Shown piece by piece: positions 1 to 5,539 of a stretch of DNA of 5,539 bases. The DNA is from an uncultured Alphaproteobacteria bacterium (lineage in GTDB: Bacteria; Pseudomonadota; Alphaproteobacteria; Puniceispirillales; Puniceispirillaceae): contig CAJYBL010000106.1 of NCBI GenBank assembly GCA_913064995.1, positions 1 through 5,539 on the forward strand. Reading direction: 5' to 3'. A program made the translations under genes and the position numbers. Every line of letters starts with the position of its first letter. Within the stretch, counting starts at the first letter, position 1. Below the pieces are notes generated by a model. The model had not been told where the DNA came from. It ran no database searches and was given only the letters and a program-made list of their open reading frames with translations.

Positions 1-1
1 G

Positions 2-64
2 AACGGCGCAGCTAGGACCGAAGTGGCAACAAATGAAGGTCAAAAAACTAAAGAATTTTTGTGA
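2..64 (+). CDS. Probable 3' end of rimP (ribosome maturation factor), partial
   Basis: The window opens inside something that ends just before nusA. In bacteria this position is normally held by rimP, whose product helps mature the 30S subunit. The frame starting at base 2 reads 20 codons (ending in K-T-K-E-F-L) to a TGA at 62-64. Its GAA, GGT, GCA and AAA codons resemble those of the neighbouring genes, and a hydrophilic tail suits a RimP C-terminus. No diagnostic RimP motif lies in so short a piece, so the assignment rests on gene order alone. Two other frames remain possible: one ends at 13-15, and one ends at 105-107 inside the nusA ribosome binding site but uses more rare codons (CTA, ATA, TGT, AGG). 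Confidence 0.33.
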   Translation, partial: NGAARTEVATNEGQKTKEFL

Positions 65-100
65 TGAATGTCGCGCCAAAAATGGTGCAAAGATAAATCA

Positions 101-108
101 AAGGTGAG
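101..108 (+). promoter_or_regulatory. Ribosome binding site of nusA
   Basis: AAGGTGAG lies 6 bases before the ATG at 115 and is a good match to the anti-Shine-Dalgarno sequence. It supports that start codon. No convincing promoter is visible in the bases before it, which fits transcription from further upstream. Confidence 0.8.
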
Positions 109-114
109 ACGACT

Positions 115-1671
115 ATGGATACATCATCAATACCTGGCCTCGAGCTAATTCAAGTTGCCGATGTGGTGGCGCGTGAAAAATCAATTGAGCGCGAAGAAGT
201 CATGCTGGCGATGGAAGAAGCCATCCAAAAGGCCGGTCGGGCGAAATATGGGCTGGATCGTGATATCCGGGCGATGATTGATCGTAAAACTGGTGCCATT
301 CGTCTTGAGCGTTGGATCGAAGTTGTCGAAGAAGTTGAAGATGAATCGATGCAGATGAGCCTTGCTGAAGGTGCCAAGCAAACCCCACCATTGGCTGTGG
401 GTGAATTTTGGCGCCAGTCTTTGCCGCCAATCGAATTTGGCCGGATTGCCGCGCAAACAGCAAAACAGGTTATTTCACAAAAAGTGCGCGATGCTGAACG
501 GGCGCGCCAGTTTGAAGAATATAAGCACCGGATCGGCGAAATTGTGGTTGGTACGGTCAAGCGGGCTGAGAGCTATTCAGTCACGGTTGATCTTGGCCGC
601 GCCGAAGCGGTGATTCGCCGTGAGGAAATGATCCCGCGTGAAAATCTGCGCCAGGGCGATCGCGTTCGTGCCTACATCATTGATGTTCGTGAAGAACCGC
701 GCGGCCCACAGATTTTCCTATCGCGGGCTTGCAATGAATTCATGGCCAAGCTGTTTACCCAAGAAGTGCCCGAAATCTACGATGGCATTATTGAAATCAA
801 GGGCGTTGCTCGCGAGCCCGGCAGCCGTGCCAAAATTGCCGTTCTGTCAAATGATCCGGGCATTGATCCGGTTGGTGCTTGTGTTGGTATGCGCGGCAGC
901 CGTGTTCAGGCCGTTGTTGGCGAATTGCAGGGCGAAAAAGTCGAAATCATTCCTTATATTGAAGATCCAGCCGCTTTTGTGGTGAATGCATTGGCACCTG
1001 CCGAAGTCGCCAAGGTGGTGATGGATGAGGTTGCTGGTCGGATGGAAGTTGTTGTTCCGGACGATCAATTGAGCCTTGCGATTGGACGTCGTGGTCAGAA
1101 TGTGCGTTTAGCATCGCAATTGTCAGGTTGGTATATTGATGTTCTGACTGAGGCGGAAGAATCCGAACGCCGTCAAGAAGAGTTCAAAACCCGTTCAACA
1201 CGCTTTATTGATGCGCTGAATATTGATGATGTAATTGCGCATCTTCTTGTTGCTGAAGGCTTTGTTTTACCTGAAGAAATTGCCGAAAGCACATTGGAGG
1301 AGCTGGCCGCTATTCAGGGCTTTGACGAAGATATTGCTGGCGAATTGCAGAATCGTGCCATCGAATTTGTCGAGCGTGAATCAAATCGGATCAATGCTGC
1401 GCTTGATGAGATGAAGGTTGCTGATGATCTTCGTGCTTTTGAATATATCAGCCTTGCGATGTTGTTGACCCTTGCCGAAAATGAAATTCGCACGCTTGAT
1501 GATCTTGCCGGACTTGATAATGAAGAGCTTGTCGAGTTTTTAGGTCAGCATGGTCTTAGCGATGACGGCGAAGCGGGTGATATTATCATGGCAGCGCGGG
1601 CACATTGGTTTACAGATGAAATCGCTGACAGCACAGACACCGACGATGCGTCGGCTTCGTCTGACAGCTAG
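115..1671 (+). CDS. nusA: Transcription termination/antitermination factor NusA
   Basis: NusA binds RNA polymerase and nascent RNA in the cytoplasm. It modulates pausing and intrinsic or Rho-dependent termination, and takes part in rRNA antitermination. The 518-residue product has the full family architecture: an N-terminal polymerase-binding domain (about 8-130, with the conserved LPPIEFGRIAAQTAKQVI stretch at 103-120), an S1 domain (about 139-204), KH1 with its GMRG loop at 258-261 in the near-invariant DPVGACVGMRGSRVQ segment, and KH2 with GRRG at 324-327 in LAIGRRGQNVRLASQL. Two helix-hairpin-helix acidic repeats follow (about 361-421 and 435-500), as in E. coli NusA (495 aa). The protein ends in a Ser/Asp-rich acidic tail (505-518). 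The start has a good Shine-Dalgarno. The next gene begins 20 bases after the stop, so co-transcription is likely. Identification is certain; the domain borders are estimates. Confidence 0.98.
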   Translation: MDTSSIPGLELIQVADVVAREKSIEREEVMLAMEEAIQKAGRAKYGLDRDIRAMIDRKTGAIRLERWIEVVEEVEDESMQMSLAEGAKQTPPLAVGEFWRQSLPPIEFGRIAAQTAKQVISQKVRDAERARQFEEYKHRIGEIVVGTVKRAESYSVTVDLGRAEAVIRREEMIPRENLRQGDRVRAYIIDVREEPRGPQIFLSRACNEFMAKLFTQEVPEIYDGIIEIKGVAREPGSRAKIAVLSNDPGIDPVGACVGMRGSRVQAVVGELQGEKVEIIPYIEDPAAFVVNALAPAEVAKVVMDEVAGRMEVVVPDDQLSLAIGRRGQNVRLASQLSGWYIDVLTEAEESERRQEEFKTRSTRFIDALNIDDVIAHLLVAEGFVLPEEIAESTLEELAAIQGFDEDIAGELQNRAIEFVERESNRINAALDEMKVADDLRAFEYISLAMLLTLAENEIRTLDDLAGLDNEELVEFLGQHGLSDDGEAGDIIMAARAHWFTDEIADSTDTDDASASSDS

Positions 1672-1676
1672 GCCAT

Positions 1677-1682
1677 GAGGGG
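1677..1682 (+). promoter_or_regulatory. Ribosome binding site of the ylxR fusion gene
   Basis: GAGGGG sits just after the nusA stop and 9 bases before the ATG at 1692. An ATG at 1675 lies inside this site but is out of frame with the gene and can be ignored. Confidence 0.7.
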
Positions 1683-1691
1683 CTATCTGTC

Positions 1692-2297
1692 ATGGCTGAG
1701 CGCACCTGTATCGCAACTGGGCAAACGCTTCCCCCCCACAAGCTAATTCGCTTTGTTGCGGCACCGGATGGTTATGCTGTTGCCGATCTTGCAGGACGTC
1801 TGCCCGGCCGTGGCGCGTGGGTGACAGCCGAGGAGTCTGTCATTCGCAAAGCCGATAAAAAAAGTCATTTGAAACGCGCTATTGGCGTGGGGTTGAAATC
1901 GGTTGATGCTGATATTACCGCCATTGCCGTGGGTTTGCGAGCGCGTATCATCGCCACAGCATCAATGGCACGCCGCGCCGGAATGCTTATTGGTGGTGGC
2001 GGCAAATTATTATCTGAGGGTCATTTTGAAGGCTTGCTTGCGGCGGCGGATGCATCGCCGCGCGAACTTGCGAAAATGAAATCCAAGCTTGATGTGGATT
2101 GGGTTAGCCAGTCATTCAGCGCAACCGAACTTGGTCGCATATGTGGCCGTGACAGTTTGGCTTTTGTCGGGTTGCGGGCATCTACTGGCAATGGTTCAGG
2201 AAAATTAGTACGCATGATTTATGAAGATATCATGCGTTTAGACGGGTTTTATACAACAGCGGGTTGTAATAACCTGCCTGACCGGTGTATCACCTAG
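1692..2297 (+). CDS. YlxR (DUF448)–L7Ae-like fusion, RNA-binding protein
   Basis: The 201-residue product joins two small RNA-binding folds that are separate genes (ylxR and ylxQ) in Firmicutes. Residues 1 to about 70 are the YlxR/DUF448 domain. It has the family opening R-T-C-I-A-T (4-9), the L-I-R-F segment (18-21) and the hallmark LPGRGAW (37-43). Residues about 83-165 look like the L7Ae-type domain found in the alphaproteobacterial fusion, with ARRAG (93-97), a glycine-rich GGGGK (101-105) and ATELGRICGR (144-153). The final helix ends near RLDGFY (182-187). A further 14 residues containing two cysteines follow and look like an extra tail. The gene sits between nusA and infB, the usual place for ylxR. 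YlxR-type proteins have been linked to RNA and nucleoid-related regulation, but the exact role of the fusion is not settled, so I give no symbol. The start fits both the RBS and the expected domain beginning. Confidence 0.93.
   Translation: MAERTCIATGQTLPPHKLIRFVAAPDGYAVADLAGRLPGRGAWVTAEESVIRKADKKSHLKRAIGVGLKSVDADITAIAVGLRARIIATASMARRAGMLIGGGGKLLSEGHFEGLLAAADASPRELAKMKSKLDVDWVSQSFSATELGRICGRDSLAFVGLRASTGNGSGKLVRMIYEDIMRLDGFYTTAGCNNLPDRCIT
2259..2277 (+). other. Small RNA hairpin at the end of the ylxR fusion gene
   Basis: GCGGGTT (2259-2265) can pair with AACCTGC (2271-2277) to give a 7-bp stem with one G·U pair and a GTAAT loop. No T-run follows, so it is not a typical intrinsic terminator. 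A second tiny perfect hairpin (GGTG/CACC, 2284-2294) runs up to the stop codon of the gene. The pair could affect RNA stability, or may simply be chance pairing within a coding tail. Confidence 0.3.
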
Positions 2298-2318
2298 TCG
2301 TAACGGTTTGACCAGCGC

Positions 2319-2363
2319 ATGGGAGATTATGCGGCGGTGAATACCAAGAAAGGTTCGAAATGA
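2319..2363 (+). CDS. Possible 14-codon leader ORF overlapping the infB start
   Basis: An ATG at 2319 opens a 14-codon frame (MGDYAAVNTKKGSK) that ends at a TGA at 2361-2363. This stop overlaps the infB start codon in an ATGA arrangement, the geometry of translational coupling. No clear Shine-Dalgarno precedes 2319, and no homologue is recognised. Another micro-ORF (ATG-CGG-CGG-TGA, 2329-2340) lies inside it in a different frame, just after GGGAG at 2321-2325. Both are probably chance, but they are recorded because infB could be tuned by ribosomes ending here. Confidence 0.13.
   Translation: MGDYAAVNTKKGSK
2346..2353 (+). promoter_or_regulatory. Ribosome binding site of infB
   Basis: AAGAAAGG lies 6 bases before the ATG at 2360. 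The rest of the 62-base gap (2298-2345) has a TTGACC at 2308-2313 but no -10 box at a usable distance, and no terminator. infB is therefore most simply read from the upstream transcript. Confidence 0.65.
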
Positions 2364-4960
2364 CTGACGATAGCAGTAAACCAAAAAAACTGAGTCTTTC
2401 AGGTAGCAAATTGACGCTCAGCAGTATTGACGCCAGCAAGCTACGTGCAGGGCCATCAGTTGGTGGTGCGCGCAAAATGGTTCAAGTTGAAGTCCGGCGC
2501 AAACGTGCTCCGGCTGCGCCGCAACGCGGTGGGGTAACAGCGCCTGAACCAGTGGTAACCGAACCCGTACAAATCGCCGCTGCGCTAGCCCCATCGGCAC
2601 CTGCCGCTGATGATCGGCTGACAGCGCAAGAACGCGCCGCGCGTGTACGCGCTCTCCAAGAAGGGCTTGCACGGGCCGATGCGCCAGCTGGTGGGGCAAA
2701 TGTGCTAGCTGATGATTCTGCCAAAGCGCTGACCGAAACATCGGTCGAAACACCAGTTGGAGCTGCTGCACAAGAAGCCGCCCCCAGACCAGAAAAGCCG
2801 CTTGATCTGGTTGCCGCGCGCCGCGCTTCTGAACTTGCTGAATTGCAGGAAATTGAAGCTGGTGAAGAGCGTCGCCGTAGCGAAGAAAACAAAAAACATA
2901 CCGATGCGCATGCAGCGCGCCGTCAGGTTACGGAAGAAGCGCCAAGCGATACGGCGGCAGCGGCCAATAAATTTGGTCCAACGCCAACCGAAATGCAAAA
3001 TCGCCGTCGCCGCGAAGCTGAAGAAATGGCACCACGCCGCCCGGCACCACGCCGCGAAGCTTTGGGTCGCCGCCAATCAGGTAAAATGACCATTACACAG
3101 GCTTTGTCGGGTGATGACAGCCGTCGTCAACGTTCCCTTGCGTCGGTCAAGCGCCAGCGTGAGCGGGCGCGGATGCGCGAAGAACAGCCACAGGTCAAAC
3201 AGCTTCGTGATGTGGTCATCCCTGACAGCATTACGGTAAGTGAATTGGCAAACCGGATGGCCGAGCGCACCGCCGATGTGGTGAAAGAGCTGATGAAGCT
3301 GAACATCATGGCAACGGCAACACAGGCGATTGATGGTGAAACGGCTGAATTGGTGGCTGGTGAATTTGGGCACCGGATTCAGCGTGTATCTGAATCGGAT
3401 ATCGAAATTGGTCTTGGTGGTGATGATGATCCGGCGGAAAGCCTGCAACCACGTCCGCCTGTCGTGACCATTATGGGTCACGTTGACCATGGTAAAACCA
3501 GCCTTCTTGATGCCATTCGCCGCACCGATGTTGCGGCGGGGGAATCAGGGGGAATTACCCAGCCTATCGGTGCCTATCAGATTAAGACAGCGGCCGATAA
3601 TGTCATTACATTCATTGATACGCCGGGTCATGAAGCCTTTACCGAAATGCGGTCACGCGGGGCGAACATCACTGATATTGTCGTTCTGGTTGTGGCGGCT
3701 GATGATTCGGTCATGATGCAAACCATCGAAGCGATTAACCATGCCAAGGCAGCAGGCTGTCCAACGATTGTTGCGATCAATAAATGTGACAAGCCCGCAG
3801 CCGATCCGGCGCGCGTGCGAAGTGATTTGTTGCAGCATGAAATCATCACCGAAGATTTTGGTGGCGATGTTTTATGTGTTGATATGTCGGCGCATACAGG
3901 AATGGGTCTCGACAAGTTGGAAGAAGCCATCATGTTGCAGGCTGAACTTCTCGAATTGAAGGCCAATCCTGATCGTCCGGCCGAAGGCGTTGTTGTAGAG
4001 TCAAAGGTTGAGCGCGGCAAGGGGTCGGTTGCTACATTGCTGGTCCAGCGCGGCACCTTGAATCAAGGCGATATTTTTGTCATTGGTGCCGAAAGCGGCC
4101 GTGTTCGTGCATTGCTGGACGATCGTGGCAAAACCCTGCAATCAGCGGGGCCGGGCCAGCCTGTTGAAATACTGGGTCTAAATGGCACGCCGATGGCAGG
4201 CGATAGCTGTGTTGTTGTTGAAAGCGAAGCGCGTGCGCGCGAAATTGCCGAATATCGGACACGTCGCAACCGTGATCACGAGGCCGCTCGAGGTGCGCGT
4301 GGATCGGTCGAGCAAATGCTGTCGGCAATTGCCGCTGGTGAAGCTGAAGAATTACCCGTTGTGATCAAGACTGATGTTCATGGCTCGCTTGAGGCGATTC
4401 GTGTTGCGCTGGAAAAGTTGGGAACCGAACAGGTGAAGGTGCGGCTGTTATCGGCCGGTGTTGGTGCGCTTAGTGAATCTGATATCAGCCTTGCCGCCGC
4501 ATCAAATGCCATTGTGGTTGGCTTTAACGTTCGGGCGATTCCGCAGGCGCGTGATCTGGCAAAACGTGATGGTGTTGAAATCCGCTATCACTCGATCATT
4601 TATGAACTTATCGATGAAGTCAAAGCGGCAATGGGTGGCCTTCTTAGCCCCGATACGCAAGAAGATTTCATTGGTTACGCCGAAATTCGTCAGGTATTTG
4701 GTGTGTCAAAAATTGGCAAAATTGCCGGTTGTATGGTGACCGAAGGCGTTATCAAACGTGGCTGCAAGGTTCGTTTGCTGCGTGATAATGTGGTGATTCA
4801 TGAAGGCTCTCTCAAAACCCTGAAGCGCTTTAAAGACGAAGTCAAAGAAGTGCGTGAAGGCTTTGAATGCGGAATGGGATTTGAAAATTATTCCGACCTT
4901 CAGGAAAAAGATATGATCGAATGTTTCGAGCTTCTTGAGGTTGCACGAACACTCGATTAA
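2360..4960 (+). CDS. infB: Translation initiation factor IF-2
   Basis: IF-2 is the cytoplasmic GTPase that places fMet-tRNA on the 30S subunit and promotes 50S joining. The 866-residue product is close to E. coli IF-2 (890). Residues 1-50 form the basic start common in alphaproteobacteria. Residues about 50-275 are an Ala/Glu/Arg-rich, probably extended or coiled linker. An IF2_N domain follows at about 278-350. The G domain has all five motifs: G1 GHVDHGKT (373-380), G2 around GGIT (397-400), G3 DTPGH (420-424, with the proposed catalytic His424), G4 NKCD (474-477) and G5 SAH (510-512). Domains II and III follow (about 541-640 and 665-760). The fMet-tRNA-binding C-terminal domain (about 770-862) contains IAGCMVTEGVIKRG (788-801). 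One oddity is Pro402 in TQPIGAY, where the family usually has His. The start is supported by the RBS and by the conserved N-terminus. Confidence 0.98.
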   Translation: MTDDSSKPKKLSLSGSKLTLSSIDASKLRAGPSVGGARKMVQVEVRRKRAPAAPQRGGVTAPEPVVTEPVQIAAALAPSAPAADDRLTAQERAARVRALQEGLARADAPAGGANVLADDSAKALTETSVETPVGAAAQEAAPRPEKPLDLVAARRASELAELQEIEAGEERRRSEENKKHTDAHAARRQVTEEAPSDTAAAANKFGPTPTEMQNRRRREAEEMAPRRPAPRREALGRRQSGKMTITQALSGDDSRRQRSLASVKRQRERARMREEQPQVKQLRDVVIPDSITVSELANRMAERTADVVKELMKLNIMATATQAIDGETAELVAGEFGHRIQRVSESDIEIGLGGDDDPAESLQPRPPVVTIMGHVDHGKTSLLDAIRRTDVAAGESGGITQPIGAYQIKTAADNVITFIDTPGHEAFTEMRSRGANITDIVVLVVAADDSVMMQTIEAINHAKAAGCPTIVAINKCDKPAADPARVRSDLLQHEIITEDFGGDVLCVDMSAHTGMGLDKLEEAIMLQAELLELKANPDRPAEGVVVESKVERGKGSVATLLVQRGTLNQGDIFVIGAESGRVRALLDDRGKTLQSAGPGQPVEILGLNGTPMAGDSCVVVESEARAREIAEYRTRRNRDHEAARGARGSVEQMLSAIAAGEAEELPVVIKTDVHGSLEAIRVALEKLGTEQVKVRLLSAGVGALSESDISLAAASNAIVVGFNVRAIPQARDLAKRDGVEIRYHSIIYELIDEVKAAMGGLLSPDTQEDFIGYAEIRQVFGVSKIGKIAGCMVTEGVIKRGCKVRLLRDNVVIHEGSLKTLKRFKDEVKEVREGFECGMGFENYSDLQEKDMIECFELLEVARTLD
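3028..3055 (+). repeat. Short in-frame direct repeat inside the infB linker
   Basis: The 13-base unit GGCACCACGCCGC occurs at 3028-3040 and 3043-3055, a period of 15 bases or exactly 5 codons. It encodes APRRP followed by APRRE (residues 224-233) in the Arg-rich part of the IF-2 linker. The linker is not under tight sequence constraint, so this looks like a small slippage duplication kept in frame. Confidence 0.6.
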
Positions 4961-5029
4961 CACCGGCTAAATTGTTGACAGGATGTGCCGTTTGGCCTGC
5001 CCTGACACTTGGTTAAAGGGGTGGGCTTC
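4961..5029 (+). promoter_or_regulatory. infB–rbfA gap with an isolated TTGACA
   Basis: This 69-base gap is the longest in the operon. It holds a perfect -35-like TTGACA at 4975-4980. At the standard 17-base spacing the -10 position reads TGCCCT (4998-5003), which is poor, so a sigma-70-type promoter is not well supported. No strong hairpin with a T-run is present. A weak internal promoter for rbfA-truB is possible, and chance is at least as likely. Confidence 0.2.
5015..5021 (+). promoter_or_regulatory. Ribosome binding site that decides the rbfA start
   Basis: AAAGGGG lies 8 bases before the ATG at 5030. An in-frame TTG at 5009 would place this strong site inside the gene and has no good site of its own. 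The GTG at 5021 overlaps the site. The ATG at 5030 is therefore chosen. Confidence 0.8.
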
Positions 5030-5416
5030 ATGCCGTCAAAATCGCGTCGTCCGCAATCTGCAAAAGGGCCAAGCCAGCGTCAATTGCGCGTTGGTGAGAC
5101 ATTGCGCCATGCTTTGTCGGAAATTTTGATGCGCGAAGATTTCTTTGATCCTGATCTTGCCAATGTGTCGATCACCATTTCGGAAATTACTGTCAGCCCT
5201 GATCTTGCCAATGCGCGGGTCTATACAATGCCGCTTGGTGGGGTCAATATCGAGGTTGTTTTGCCAGCCTTGAACCGGCTAGCACCATTAATCCAGTCGT
5301 TTGTTGCCAAAAAAGTGCATTTGCGGCGTACCCCGCGCCTGCGGTTTCTGCTCGATGAAAGCTTTGAAAATGCAGCACGGATGAACGAGCTTTTTGCCGC
5401 CATCCGCCAAGGGTGA
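5030..5416 (+). CDS. rbfA: 30S ribosome-binding factor A (RbfA)
   Basis: RbfA is a small cytoplasmic assembly factor that binds the 30S subunit near the 16S rRNA 5' helix and is needed for late 30S maturation, notably in the cold. The 128-residue product is close to the E. coli length (133). A short basic leader (1-17) precedes a single KH-like domain. Family signatures are RVGETLRHALSEIL (20-33), VSITISEITVSPDLANARVY (46-65) followed by MPLGG (67-71), and LRRTPRLRFLLDESF (98-112), with a closing helix RMNELF (117-122). The gene follows infB and precedes truB by 7 bases, as in many bacteria. Its start is set by the Shine-Dalgarno at 5015-5021. Longer forms from the upstream in-frame TTG (5009) or GTG (5021) are less likely. 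Nothing in it is truncated or unusual. Confidence 0.96.
   Translation: MPSKSRRPQSAKGPSQRQLRVGETLRHALSEILMREDFFDPDLANVSITISEITVSPDLANARVYTMPLGGVNIEVVLPALNRLAPLIQSFVAKKVHLRRTPRLRFLLDESFENAARMNELFAAIRQG
5409..5413 (+). promoter_or_regulatory. Ribosome binding site of truB
   Basis: AAGGG lies in the last codons of rbfA, 10 bases before the truB ATG at 5424. With only 7 bases between the genes, ribosomes ending rbfA could restart on truB. Confidence 0.5.
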
Positions 5417-5423
5417 TTGTGCG

Positions 5424-5539
5424 ATGGCACGCAAATTTGGACAGCCAATCCATGGCTGGGTCAATCTTGATAAACCAAAAGGCATAAGCTCGGCCAGGGC
5501 CGTGGCTATTGTCATGCGAGTTTTTGATGCTGCAAAAGC
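5424..5539 (+). CDS. truB: tRNA pseudouridine(55) synthase TruB, 5' part
   Basis: TruB converts uridine 55 in the T-loop of most tRNAs to pseudouridine and also acts as a tRNA-folding chaperone. Only the first 38 codons and two further bases are in the window; the gene runs off the right edge. The visible part includes the N-terminal family motif G-W-V-N-L-D-K-P-K-G-I-S-S (11-23), followed by a helix (A24-K38). The catalytic Asp, expected about ten residues later, lies outside. The position directly after rbfA agrees with the assignment. The ATG at 5424 gives the expected short leader before the motif. Confidence 0.93.
   Translation, partial: MARKFGQPIHGWVNLDKPKGISSARAVAIVMRVFDAAK

Noticed and set aside
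43..60. AAAAA…TTTTT pairing before nusA as a terminator
   Set aside because: The stem is only A-T pairs with no GC core, so it would be too weak for an intrinsic terminator.
150..560. Minus-strand open frame of 136 codons opposite nusA
   Set aside because: The + strand frame is unmistakable NusA. The antisense product is Ser/Arg-rich without recognisable motifs.
2308..2336. TTGACC before infB as a -35 box
   Set aside because: The bases at 16-18 spacing do not resemble a -10 box (GCGGCG at 17).
2482..2892. Long minus-strand open frame opposite the infB linker, Ser/Ala/Arg-rich
   Set aside because: It is the antisense image of an Ala/Arg/Glu-rich, low-complexity coding region. It matches no family I know and has no supporting gene context.
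3079..3088. Internal ATG (Met243) preceded by AGG as a start for a short IF-2 form, as known for E. coli infB
   Set aside because: The Shine-Dalgarno is only three bases, and the position does not correspond to the E. coli internal starts (around codons 158-165). Nothing else supports it.
3628..4056. Minus-strand open frame of 142 codons opposite the IF-2 G domain
   Set aside because: It is the shadow of a strongly conserved GTPase domain; no motif or RBS supports it.
5009..5029. Upstream TTG start extending RbfA by 7 residues
   Set aside because: The strong AAAGGGG would fall inside the gene, and the ATG at 5030 has ideal spacing to it.
1..5539. Search for mobile elements, CRISPR repeats, tRNA genes, toxin–antitoxin or defence genes
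   Set aside because: Apart from about 115 bases at the left edge and gaps of 7 to 69 bases, the window is filled by five conserved housekeeping genes. No inverted terminal repeats, spaced repeats or tRNA-like folds were seen.

Overview
The window is a conserved translation and transcription operon, all on the + strand. Its order is nusA – ylxR/L7Ae fusion – infB – rbfA – truB (5' end only), probably preceded by the last bases of rimP. This is the usual bacterial rimP-nusA-infB-rbfA-truB layout. Three things point to an alphaproteobacterium: the fusion of a YlxR (DUF448) domain to an L7Ae-like domain in one gene between nusA and infB, the wording of the NusA and IF-2 motifs, and the long Ala/Arg/Glu-rich IF-2 N-terminal region starting with a KLTL…VEVRRKR-type segment. 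Base composition looks moderate rather than high in GC, and gaps are short. That would fit a marine lineage such as SAR116-like bacteria, but this placement is a guess from general appearance, not a search result.

Layout: 1-114 holds the probable end of rimP and the nusA ribosome binding site. 115-1671 is nusA (518 aa). 1692-2297 is the YlxR–L7Ae protein (201 aa). 2298-2359 is a 62-base gap with the infB ribosome binding site and two minute ORFs. 2360-4960 is infB (866 aa). 4961-5029 is a 69-base gap with a perfect TTGACA but no matching -10 box. 5030-5416 is rbfA (128 aa), starting at the ATG with the strong Shine-Dalgarno rather than at an upstream TTG. 5424-5539 is the first 38 codons of truB.

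The genes act together around RNA polymerase and the 30S subunit. NusA controls pausing, termination and rRNA antitermination. The YlxR/L7Ae protein is an RNA-binding accessory factor. IF-2 brings fMet-tRNA to the 30S subunit and promotes subunit joining. RbfA matures the 16S rRNA 5' end, and TruB makes pseudouridine 55 in tRNA. No intrinsic terminator is visible between the genes, so one transcript is likely.

I found no previously undescribed system, mobile element, CRISPR array or RNA gene. The points worth a second look are small: a proline where most IF-2 proteins have histidine in the switch I motif, an extra C-terminal tail with an overlapping RNA hairpin at the end of the ylxR fusion, a tiny ORF whose stop overlaps the infB start, and the unpaired TTGACA before rbfA.
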